Source of the DNA: Pempheris klunzingeri | Lineage: Eukaryota > Chordata > Actinopteri > Acropomatiformes > Pempheridae | Direction: 5' to 3' | Assembly (NCBI RefSeq): GCF_042242105.1 | Contig: NC_092013.1 | Span: 20,222,618-20,286,617, forward strand | Length of the DNA stretch: 64,000 bases | Part shown: in pieces, positions 54,341 to 64,000 of the stretch | How the letters are laid out: each line of letters begins with the position of its first letter | Numbering within the stretch: position 1 is the first letter of the stretch | The notes under the pieces: generated by a model | Seen by the model: only the letters and a program-made list of their open reading frames with translations | What the model was told of the DNA's origin: nothing | Database searches by the model: none | Made by a program: the position numbers and the translations under genes

Positions 54341-56020
54341 CTACTGCTGTTATCATGGAGATTGAGAGTTCCCTCATGCCGATATAGGAAAAGTTTTTAT
54401 CCACAATTTTGGCTGGATAAGCTCTGTAGGCCTGCTCAGTTTCTCATGTGGTCAATAGTAGCCATGTTTTTAAACATCTAAGCTAACTGTTCAGCTAAGT
54501 ACTGGGTAGCAAAGGTGCTAGTTAAGTCACACACTAGCACATCACTACACACTGATTTGTAGATCAATACAATAATGATATGCATATCAAATCTATTTTT
54601 AAAAATCAAAAATATACCCAGTTGTCAGTTTATTATTAGGTACATTAGGCTCAAATCAATCTGAAATAATAAGTCCTTCAATCTGGAGGGGTGTAAAGTA
54701 TTTTTTTAGTGAAATGTTGATCCAACTGGATGGTCATGTTGGAGGCTGCAGTTTATGATGTTCACTTGCATCGTGTTGTACTGGCAGGTTGGGCTTAACA
54801 ACAGGGACCTCTCCTCTCTGTATGATGTAAAACAGTTCAACGGCACGACAAACTACATCCTCCAAAAATGGATCCGTTGATACAGCTGAATCAACTTCTC
54901 TCCACTTTTTAAAACAAAAATTGAAGTTTAAAACTGTCATGGAGGGATGGTTGAGCGCCCGACTGTGACAGCCTCACTTTCAGCTAGGTGTACCTAATAA
55001 ACTGGTAACCGAGTGTCCATCAGTGTAGAACTGTCCCACACCGAGCAGCCCCCACGACCCCGAGCTGCTGGTGAAGTTGTGTTTTCACAGTCACAAATGA
55101 CGGAGACCAAACCTTTGCAGGGTGTGGGTTCAAAACAGAACACGTCTGTCATTTAATCTCTAACAGAGGGGAAAGACAACAGTTTGTTGGCCCACTGTGG
55201 AAAAGACGGTACAAAGTGCTCAGCTTGGTCACTTAATGGCAATGCAGCCTCGTGATCCAGGAAACAATATCAGACAGACAGTCTTATGCTGACCAAAATC
55301 AGTGTGCAGGGTAGCCTATATATTAAACTGCACACATTGCCAGTTAAAATGATCAGTAAAACAAACATATCGATGAGTTAGTCTGACAGCACACAAACTT
55401 TAAAACACAGAAAATTCAAACACAGCCCACCTTTCCCCCCTCTTACTGGCCATGCTATAAGCTCACTCTGAGTGGGCAAGACATAAAAAAATATTTGGTG
55501 TCATGGTCATATTTTCATGTACCAGGACACATAATCATGTGTAGTATTACTGCATACAGTTAACTGTATGTGTAGATTAAAATTTGTTCAAATATATTTG
55601 TGCAACATCTTTACAACGCAAGAATAAAAAGAACATTTATGGCTTTGTAATCAGGTGCAGCAGTCTGTTCCTTTCACATCTTAAAAACAGTAAGAAACTC
55701 GACTGATGCCTAACAGGCACAAATAAAAATATTTTTAAAAACTTATATTAAAAAATATAAAAGCAGCAAGCACAAAACATTAAATCTTTGAAATACTAGT
55801 ACCCACTGATGAAATGAAGTGTATACTACCATATATACGTGAAGTGTCAACACTGTTAACAGGTGCTTTGTGTTATCCAATTCCAGAAGCCCCCCCCCAC
55901 AACACCAAGTGTGATTAAAAGTACGAGATGATATATGTGCAAGAGAGAGAGAAAAAAAAAAAGGGTCACTTATTTTGAATCCTCTGAGGTTGGCAGTTCA
56001 CTAGTGGCAGTGTCCAGGGT
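54341..56020. other. Intergenic between kif17 and sh2d5, with one DNA element
   Basis: AT-rich. It contains the inverted-repeat element at 54623-55010 and the 3' UTR of sh2d5 at its right end. No clear minus-strand AATAAA was found near the sh2d5 stop; TTTAAT near 55152 would give ATTAAA. Confidence 0.4.
54623..55010. mobile_element. DNA transposon-like element with inverted ends
   Basis: The left end has CAGTTTATTATTAGGTACA and the right end TGTACCTAATAAACTG, the same end inverted apart from a 3-bp insertion. CAGTTTATTAGGTACA ends are common in fish repeats. About 385 bp, with no transposase motif, but a 68-codon minus-strand frame (54734-54940) fills much of the middle. Family not assigned. 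Confidence 0.55.
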
Positions 56021-59000
56021 CTAGAGCCATTCCTTTCTGTGGGCACTTTTAAATTTGGCTTTGTTCGGGCTCTTTGCTTTGACAGCCTGCGGTTTGCTGG
56101 TGATCTCCTCCCACTCATAGCAGTGGTTTACGCGGGCACAGCTCAGCAGACAGGGCAGCTCACGGCGAGCCTCGGTGTAGTGCTCGATCAGCTCCGCTAT
56201 GGAGCCGAACTCAGTCTTGCATTTCTGCCATAAAGATAAACCAAAGAAACACAGAAATCATGGGTTAATTGTAGGTTTGCTCATACATTTATAATCAATA
56301 TTCAATTTCTGTTTTCTTGGTTTCTGTGGAGTTTGAGTTAACCCTTTGAATTCTGCAATTTAAATGGTCCGCCTGGGCCTGCATTGGTATTTTTGCGTCA
56401 TTTCTTTGAGTATCAAATGATTCATATCCCTGAAATCTGTACAACCTCAGCTAATTGGTTATGCAAGTCAACAAACCACAGCTGAGAAAAAGTATTGACA
56501 TTTTTCCATATGTGAAAAAAAGAAATTTTTTTTCCCTCCATCAAATTTACCAAAAGGCACAAAACATATTCATCCAAAACAATTCTGAATATAGAAACAT
56601 AAAATATTTCTTAACAGAAGTTATTTGAATGTTAACATTTCTTTAGGTTTTGAGTGAGGCTCCTTTTCATGAGCAGAGTACAACGGCAATTAGATAGAAC
56701 AGAAATATTTCCCCAGTGCTGACGCTGGTATATTTGCTTATTGTCATCATTGTCACCTGCATAGGTTCCACTATAACTAACACACTAACTATCTGGCATA
56801 CACACACACTACAGACCTACACTAACTTTTCTTTTTTAACACCAAGTATAATCCAACAGTTTTTTCCTCTGGTCAAAATGCATCCTAATTTTGAAATGTT
56901 ATTTAGCTCCGTTGACGACAAGCTAGGGCGAGACAGTAGGTACCAATGGATGCCCTTAGTCCCGTCCGTGTCTTAGTGCTGTTTCATGAGGATTTTGCAC
57001 ACTAAATAAGTCCAAGTACTGATATATAAATACCAAAAATGAATATTTTTACGCCTCTACACTCAAAGACCCTCACATCTTACATTGGGGTGCTGCATGG
57101 CCAACCTTTGTAGAAGTCCACCGATGTGTATTTTACATTGTTTCTAATTCTAGCGAATTATGTACAACTACAAGGAACCTTGAATCTTCCTTTTGACATG
57201 ATTATGCAGCCCTGAAAAGACTGCGTCAGATTTATGATATTTCACTTTACATGCTTGATGAATTATTATTCTTTGAAGATTTGACTTTGAAGATCAGACT
57301 TGAAGGGATTAAAATGCATGTGAAATATCAGATATAGGTACCTTTGACTCAAACACCTTGTATCAGCCTTAAAATAATTCAATATTCTATGAGTTCGATG
57401 TTGTTATTCTGAGTTTTGAATTTTGCTCATAAAGTAAAAGGAAAAAACAGAAACTCAAACATACATTTCTGGAGAGTGAAGTTAATTCTTCTACGATTGT
57501 GTTTCCACTACAATTGACCTGGCAGACACTCTGTTTGCCAAGAATTATGTATAAGATTCATCCTGCCTTGCCAAAACTTATTACCTCCAGCACAAATTTC
57601 CCCTTCCGAGTGTTTTCTATGAGGTGGGTGATCAGGCCAGAGGGGAAGCGAATAATCAGAGAGCCACATTTGGGTTTTTTAGGGTGTGGACACAGGAGGT
57701 ACGATCCCAGAACATCGTCCGCGAGCAGGGCATAGCTGCTGTCACTGAAATACAGAGAAATGCCATTAGTAAAAAAAAACAGTAAAAAAACAATACGTAG
57801 CCAGAAAAGGCATCTACGCTGACTCACGCTGCGATACCAGCCCAACACCACACTGCTTGAGCCAGAGCTTCCTCGGTTTCGGCCAGGCTTGGAGTGCGGG
57901 ATCTCCTGACTGGCGTCTTGTCTTTGTCCTTTCCTGTTTCACATGTAAGAGGAGGGAGCACTGAAAATTAATTTGGAGATGCTCCAGGAGGTCCAACAGT
58001 GGAGATATTCCACCAGCTGGGAAACATCCAAATGTGAAGGAAATGTTTGGTTTAAAACGTAACAGACCTGAGATGAACAAAGAAGTGGTGATGAAACAAC
58101 CCGTGAAACCAAAGCTCATGTTTCAGCTTGTTAAAGCAAACAGACTAGTGAACACCGGTGAGAGGAGCTCAGCAGTGAGAAGCTGTAGTGTAAGTACAGT
58201 GTGACCCACGAGAGGCAGGACGTTACAGAAAAAGCTGCCTTGTGACACCACAACAGACTGTGAGTGACCGCCCATCACCTAACACTGAGGGGTTTGCGTT
58301 ACCTAATCAGCTCTTTGACTCTTGAGAGCGCTCTGTGAACACTTGTCCCACCTGGTGACGAGCTCAGTCGCTCCTGAACGCGTCGCTGTTTGAGCGGTGT
58401 GAAAGTGAAGGAGCGGTAAGCCCCAGAGCGGAACGCTTTAGTGCGGATGGCTTTCTTGCGCACCAGCGAGGGGGAGGAGGTGGGGAAGACTTCATCCTGG
58501 CTGCTGTGTGGGTCATCATGTGACTTTTTATTCTTCTACAGGTGGAGGAAAGGAAAATGCAGCACAATTAGTTTAAATGCATATAATCAGACGGGCAAAA
58601 ACTCAGACTGGAAGAAGTTTGCTCCGTCAGCCAGCAGAACACTACACTCTTACACCCTTTGGTAGATTCATTAGAAACAAGAGTGACTTACAGTAGAAGC
58701 TGCTTCAGGGTAAATTGCAAACTAGGAGGGACAACACTGAGGGTTACATAATATCATGATGTAAGTGTAAATACATTCAAGTCCTAACCTTAGTCCCTGG
58801 CAACAACCCTCGAAAAGGGGCTCTTCTGAAGGACACCAAGGCACTGACGCTGAGAGGGAAGCCATGGTTGAGCAGGGAGGGGTTGCGACGAGGCGCCGAG
58901 CCAACAGAGTCGTCCTGGGCCTCCTCTGGGTGCTTCTCTAAGTAAGACAGCTGGAAACAGCGGCAAAGCAGCAGGTTCAGGAACTGGGCCTGCAGGACAG

Positions 59001-60319
59001 AAGGTGGACGCAGAAAGCTCAGGTTCTACAGTTGGGACAGTAATATTTGGTAAACCAAACTCTACACGACCATGGTGGCCTCGTTTGACACATCTGTGGT
59101 ACAGTTCAAAGTTACAGTTACAGTAACAGTAACAATGTCAAAGTACTACCTGGCAACTTTGAGCAGCCGACATCCATCAGAGATGTCTTGCCAAGAGGAA
59201 ATATGTTGTAGAAATATGCAAAGCAACGCTGTTTTAGAGTGAACGAATGAACGAATGCTGGCAGGGTTAAGCACACATTTCTTTTTGCTCAGGTCTATGT
59301 GGGGCTGAACAGACTCTCTCCAGTTTTGTTGAACCCATTAGATCGGGACAGCTTCACCTAGTGATGGATAACACGTGTGCTCATTCCTGTTTCTGTTTAT
59401 TAAGACATATGGTTTTAGAAAGGTAGTGAGTGTCACTGGTGCGTAGGTGCCGCTTCGGTGGACTTTGGTCACAGTATTTTTAACCCGTCAGCTCCTCCTC
59501 ATACACCAACCCCCCCAGGTGTCTTTAGAATAAGTTATATTATCGCTTTGATGCCGCACAAATAGCAAAGCTTGAGAAGGATCTTTGTTGTAGTGAAAGG
59601 ACGACGACGCTGGTAACTGTCTTACCGCTCGGGGGTGCCTGGCTTCAAACACGTGGCAGTACAGTTGGGCGTCAGAGCTGCCTGGGTTGTGGGAGACGAA
59701 GGCAAACTGGCCATCGCTGGGCCGGGCGGTGGACAGGGAGACTCTGCACAGAGCGTGAGCCATCAGGAGAGTCTGCAGAGAGAGAGAAGACACGTGACGC
59801 CGCTGTGACTGAAACTACAACTGTAGTCTTTAATGCTTCCACGCCCCAGATGTGCGTGATATTTTCTTTAAAAGATAAGCCACCAAACTCACCGTTTCAT
59901 CCTCGTCGTACATCTTCACGCCTTTGATGGAGAATTTGATGGACACAGGCCTCCTCCTTTTGCACGTCTAATTGAAGAAAACCAGTGAAATAGGTGTTGT
60001 ATTCTCCATTTAACAGGTACGAGGTGCTGCTCTTTGACATACTGATACTTTTGGAGAACTTCAGAAGGCTCAGGACTTACTTTCAGGGCCTTCAGCTGAG
60101 AGTGCAGCTGCTCTATCTGGTCATCCAAACAGCAGTCATCCACAGGAAATGAGCCCACATACTTTACAGTAAAGACACGAGTTCAGGCAAAGCACAGACA
60201 GGCAGACAGACAGGCAGACAGACAGACAGACTCGGATGTGAATAGAAAATTCACTTTTCTGGAGTTACCTCTGCTGATCGGCTCACTGTGCCATCCTCTC
60301 TGGCTGGTGCTTCACCCAT
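56021..60319 (-). CDS. sh2d5: SH2 domain-containing protein 5 (SH2D5)
   Basis: Neuronal adaptor with an N-terminal PTB domain and a C-terminal SH2-like domain; the mammalian protein is postsynaptic and binds BCR, a Rac GAP. Coding exons from 5': 60319-60269, 60161-60081, 59967-59893, 59772-59626, 58989-58789, 58535-58352, 57933-57828, 57744-57585, 56224-56021, one frame of 402 residues (human 423, remembered). The PTB region starts YVGSFPVDD (18-26) and includes 'LLMAHAL' and 'GQFAFVSHNPGSSDAQLYCH'. The linker has 'LVRKKAIRTKAFRSGAYRSF', shared with mammals. The SH2-like part starts AVWCWAGIA (273-281) and has GSYLLCPH (295-302) where active SH2 domains have FLVR; the Arg position is Cys300. 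It continues to 'SLIIRFPSGLITHLIENT'. The exon 6 acceptor is a tandem AG (TAGAAG), so one Lys is optional. Order kif17-sh2d5-hp1bp3, all minus, matches human 1p36. Confidence 0.93.
60204..60231. repeat. (CAGA)n microsatellite
   Basis: Imperfect CAGA/CAGG tetranucleotide repeat in sh2d5 intron 1, just upstream (minus strand) of exon 2. Confidence 0.85.
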
Positions 60320-60589
60320 GCTGCCTGTTTATCTCTGCAAAACCACACGGCAGGAAAAGTGCACACCCCAAAGAAAAATGACAATAAACAGGAAGAAAAC
60401 GGATTTAAAAGCAGTGCCCACATTAATCCAGTTCACCCATAAGCCTCCTGTAGCGCTACTGCAGTGACTGGTAGTTTTACAGTGTGTGCTTCCACAGGAG
60501 CACCTTCAGGACTGTTACCTGCCTCTGAGAGGCCTTGACATGTGTCAAGTCTCGCAGGTCTTTACGCCGTTTAACCCATTTTTTCCGGC

Positions 60590-61130
60590 TCTGTAAACGC
60601 GTTTAAAGTCGCCGCTAACACACGGGGAGAGTTTCTGTCCGGAGCTCAGGCGGCGGACTGACACACTCCGGTGGACAAAACTTGTGGGCCGTTTCCGCCC
60701 CCGTGTTGGCTGTACCGGAGCACCGGAGCACCGGAGCGCCCTCCCCGCCTGGACTCACTTCACAAAGAGTAACGCGGCTATTAAATCACGGGAACTCACG
60801 TCTCAGAGTCCGGGAGCCTCCACCACAGACACCACAGACACCACAGACTCCTCCGCCTCCGCCCGGTCAGTGTCCTCTTCACCGGCCGTAATTGACACCG
60901 AGGTCCTCCTCACCTTTACCGGCTGCCGCCCCGGGTTCCAGGTGTGCTGCGGGCTCCAGGGCAGGCGGGGCTCGAGGGGTGGGGACCCGGAGAGGAGGAG
61001 GAGGGAGGAAGAAGAGGAGGTGGGGGTGTATGAACACTTCTCCCCTAAAGACATGAAACTCAGCGCCCCCCTCACTGACACCTTTACCAGCTCCGCGCGC
61101 TCACTGCGCAACGCGCCGCGGTGACGTCAC
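60590..61130 (-). promoter_or_regulatory. CpG island, promoter and probable 5' UTR exon of sh2d5
   Basis: GC- and CpG-rich stretch with open frames on both strands. On the minus strand GAGAC|GTGAGT (donor at 60800/60799) and the acceptor TGGTTTTGCAG just before the start-codon exon fit a non-coding first exon. Short repeats (ACCACAGAC, CACCGGAGC) occur. No protein homology. Confidence 0.5.
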
Positions 61131-62004
61131 ACGCCCAGAGGTGTAACAGTATGCAGACCCCCCCTCCTCTTCACTGAGTAATGTAAAATAACAAAGTTTC
61201 CCAGGAGGCCCTGCAGGCAGAACCTCGTGTGTTATCACCGGATTATTCCCAGAGGATCAGATGGAGAAGCGCATAAAGCAGCATTTCACTGTTGGAGCTG
61301 ACTGAGGTGAAGCTAGTTTACCTGCTCCAGGTACAAGTCAGTAGTTTAATCCAGGAGATCTACGATCTACAAAGTGACTGGCATCATGGCACCATAATCA
61401 AACAAATCCTAACTAAACAGGTGAAAAAAACACCTCAAAATGAAGAGTGTAGAGGATATTTACTGTACTTTAGAGACAGTCCTCGGATCATTGGGTTTGA
61501 AAGTGGCAAAACGTCCTCAGACAGACCAAGAAATATCAGGAGGACATCTGGAGCAAGCAGTGGTTATTAATCAGACAACACAAGGGAGCTTTGCCTCTGT
61601 TGGGAGCTCGATAATGAAGACAGATCTGACTTTAATCTGTAATCTTCTCTCCAGTCACACCAGAGCAGGATTGCAGCCTGGTGGAAAAGGCTCCACTTCT
61701 TAGAAGATAAAACATTAATTACAGGGACACCAGCAGACACACAGACAGTCCAGTGAGCTTACTGCTCTGTGGCTATGGACAAACAGACTGAACATGTTAA
61801 ATCTGAGCAAACATCAGGACACACCGAACACATCTGCGTGTTTGATTGATGAGTGATTGGCTTTAAACTAATGATTTATGACTGATAATGATCAGGTTTG
61901 ATAAAACACCAACTACTTCTCTGTGTTTGTGCTAACTTCTAACTTTGTGCCGTTATCACATCTTCTTAATCTCCACATAAACTAAATAATTAAAAAAACA
62001 GCAA
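61131..62004. other. Intergenic between sh2d5 and hp1bp3
   Basis: No gene recognised. Two overlapping plus-strand frames (61292-61570, 61440-61703) have no homology or splice signals. Part of the stretch may be an old interspersed repeat, but I could not name a family or find its ends. Confidence 0.4.
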
Positions 62005-62024
62005 GAGCTTACAAATATAGCCAT

Positions 62025-62030
62025 TTTATT
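62025..62030 (-). terminator. hp1bp3 polyadenylation signal
   Basis: TTTATT on plus (AATAAA on minus), 938 bp beyond the hp1bp3 stop codon, giving a 3' UTR of about 0.95 kb that includes the AT-rich sequence up to 62968. Confidence 0.65.
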
Positions 62031-62968
62031 AATGACTTGGAAAAAAAGCGTAACAACACAAGGAATACAGACATGCAGGGTATGTATGAGTTATTATCCC
62101 TCTTTTTCTTATTCACAACACACATTTCTTACAGTTTGGTACTGAATTACAGCTGTGAAGCAATAAAACCAATTTATGTATATGCTTGTTTACACACACA
62201 CACAATAAAAAAAAAAAAATTAAAAAAAAAGAGACACTTTCTCCCCCCCAACGCAGCATGTTTTGAAATGAATACCAACGTAGTGTTTCATCTCTGTTCA
62301 GTCCTCAACTCTGTCGACTGCAGGCGTACTCCTTTGTGGGGGCAAGTTTTTGTTATAAATTAAGAATAAGCAGTAACTGTTAATAACATAATTAAGAGGA
62401 CAAGTGTAGATACAAATTCAGATTCCGATGCAGAGCTGCATGGTCAAAATATTGTAATTTAATCCCAGGATTTAAGACAACAACCTTAAAATCTATGTTT
62501 TATAAAATATTATTCATTAGTAGCCATTCAAAGTCGTACTTTGACTTAGAACGACCCTCCAAAAACACTGTTGCTTCACTTCATTTGATATCAGAACCGT
62601 GTGCTTCCAACGCCTACAGAGTGGGTGGGGAACAGATATAAAAACGGAGGTCACTACATGGCTCTATAGTTACAGTAGGTCGGATCTTGCTATGCTTTCC
62701 TGATCTGGCAGCTGGTTACACATCTGTTTAACGGCAACACTAACTGAGCTTTTCTACACAAGGTGATTAAAAAGGAAATTCATAAACTGTCGATGTACAG
62801 TGAACTTAACTGGTAGGATAACGTTCTTATTCTACAATAGAAATAAAAAATAAAACTACTGCCCTGTCAAAAAGGGAGAAAACAATGGTACAAAGAGAGA
62901 GCACTGAAACAAAGCGGCGGGCTGCTGCATATTCAGAGAGGCCCAGTTCGTGGAAGGTGCTCCTGGGC

Positions 62969-63476
62969 TCAGTTTTTCCCTCTCTTGGACTTACGAGTGG
63001 ACTGCTTGCTGCCCTTCGCCCCCCTTTTGGCTGCAGGCTCTTCAGGCTCCGGCCGTCTGGACCCACTTTTGGTCGCTGACTTTTTCACTGCGGGCTCCAC
63101 TTGGGACGACTCTTCGGGCTTAGATCGCTTGGACCCGCTCCTCGACGTCTCCTTTGTGACTACGGCCTCCTCTGGGGAGGACTCTCTGGACACGGGTCGC
63201 TTGGACCCCCTTTTGCTCAGCTTTTTAACAGCTGGAGTTTTGGGCTTTCTTGCCGGGGCTCCTCTCTTGACGGGCGTAGCTTTAGATGGCTGCGTGGATT
63301 CCTTCTTGGAGGTTGACTGTTTCCTTGCCGAACTCTTGGCTGAAGATGCCGCCTTCTTGGCCGGTGCATTCTTCACAAGGGAGCGCCCCCTGCCTTTGGC
63401 CTTTGACTGACTAGGGGTACGAGATTTCTTGGCGGGCAGGGGACGGCGAACCTTGGGTGGAGGTCTCTGTGCTTTC
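62969..63476 (-). CDS. hp1bp3: Heterochromatin protein 1-binding protein 3 (HP1BP3), last coding exon
   Basis: Linker-histone-like chromatin protein. Only the last coding exon is in the window: acceptor TTCCTCGTAG ends at 63477, and 168 codons run to TAA/TGA-type stop at 62971-62969. It is the Lys/Ser/Pro/Ala-rich basic tail (RPPPKVRRPLPAKKSRTPSQ...STRKSKRGKN) that follows the globular H1/H5-like domains, which lie beyond the right edge. Three imperfect repeats of about 25 residues (RGSKRPVSRESSPEE, RSGSKRSKPEESSQ, KSGSRRPEPEEPAAK) alternate basic and acidic patches. The identity rests on the tail's composition and the sh2d5 neighbour, as in mammals. Confidence 0.85.
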
Positions 63477-64000
63477 CTACGAGGAATTTGAGCAAGAAGC
63501 GGTCACTCAAGTAGAATTATATAGAGAGTTAATCATAGAGGCTATTAGAAAACGGCTGCAATGAAAAGAGAAACGTCAGCACACCGACTCCAAACCACAC
63601 ACTTATTTAGACAGACAAAGTTTTGATCCCAGTTGGCTCTTCGTCAGGTCAAAGTGTTTAAAAGTGGTTGTGGACATTAGCGCTCCTCTGAAGGGCCTTT
63701 GTGTGTCTTTACCACTCCACTGAAATATGATTTAAACAGTTCTTGGAAATTTTGTTTTAGTTGTGGTAAAACTTCTTGTTGGTGGCCGTCGATAATGTCG
63801 ACCATTAAATATGTTTAGTATGTTAATGTATAATCTAATAAATACATGTGCAGATTCAATAGAGATAGATAGATAGATAGATAGATGGATAGATCTGGGG
63901 TCGCAAATGAAAATAAAAGACATCTAAGTCAGTGTGCAGACGGTGTCCTTTTCATCAGAGCAGTCATTCAAGTGTTATTATTAGACACTTGTGTTAATGA
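63477..64000 (-). other. hp1bp3 intron, with (GATA)n tract
   Basis: Sequence upstream of the last hp1bp3 exon, non-coding as far as visible. A GATA tetranucleotide repeat lies at about 63863-63894. No further hp1bp3 exon was found to the window edge. Confidence 0.55.

Noticed and set aside
61292-61703. Two plus-strand frames between sh2d5 and hp1bp3
   Set aside because: No homology, splice signals or promoter; probably chance or repeat-derived.
62985-63410. 141-codon plus-strand frame
   Set aside because: Antisense shadow of the Lys/Ser-rich hp1bp3 tail.

Overview
The window looks like nuclear DNA of a ray-finned (probably percomorph) fish. It has short spliced exons, many introns of about 80-150 bp, CA/GT and CT microsatellites, an intact head-to-head pair of V1R-like ORA olfactory receptor genes, and several teleost-type short repeats and LINE tails. 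No gene here looks bacterial or viral. Exon borders were read by eye from splice signals, frame continuity and remembered vertebrate orthologues. In every multi-exon gene the listed exon lengths keep one open frame.

Layout. Positions 1-2192 hold no recognised gene. An ORA2-like receptor (minus, 2193-3158) and an ORA1-like receptor (plus, 7192-8157) are divergent, with about 4 kb between them that probably holds their promoters and enhancers. Then come four plus-strand genes: phtf1 (coding 9930-19915, 16 coding exons), pfkfb2 (21520-30485, 6-phosphofructo-2-kinase/fructose-2,6-bisphosphatase), yod1 (33981-36001, OTU deubiquitinase) and a C1orf116/SARG-like gene (43164-45028). Three minus-strand genes follow: kif17 (48261-53904, kinesin-2 motor), sh2d5 (56021-60319, PTB plus degenerate SH2 adaptor) and the last coding exon of hp1bp3 (62969-63476), whose 5' part lies outside the window.

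The gene order joins blocks that, from memory, are separate on human chromosome 1: PHTF1 (1p13), PFKFB2-YOD1-C1orf116 (1q32) and KIF17-SH2D5-HP1BP3 (1p36). The genes are functionally unrelated apart from the two receptors; this is a syntenic segment, not an operon-like system.

Repeats: a hAT-type MITE with a perfect 8-bp target duplication in phtf1 intron 1, a TTAA-flanked MITE in the SARG-like 3' UTR, two pieces of a teleost 'AAGTACTTTTACTT' repeat, LINE 3' tails, a possible LINE 5' fragment, and an inverted-repeat DNA element between kif17 and sh2d5.

The observations I find most interesting are a 23-nt microexon in pfkfb2 that switches the reading frame of the last exon, three GC-AG introns in kif17, a possible in-frame upstream exon of the ORA2-like gene, and an SH2 domain in sh2d5 with Cys where the phosphotyrosine-binding Arg normally sits.
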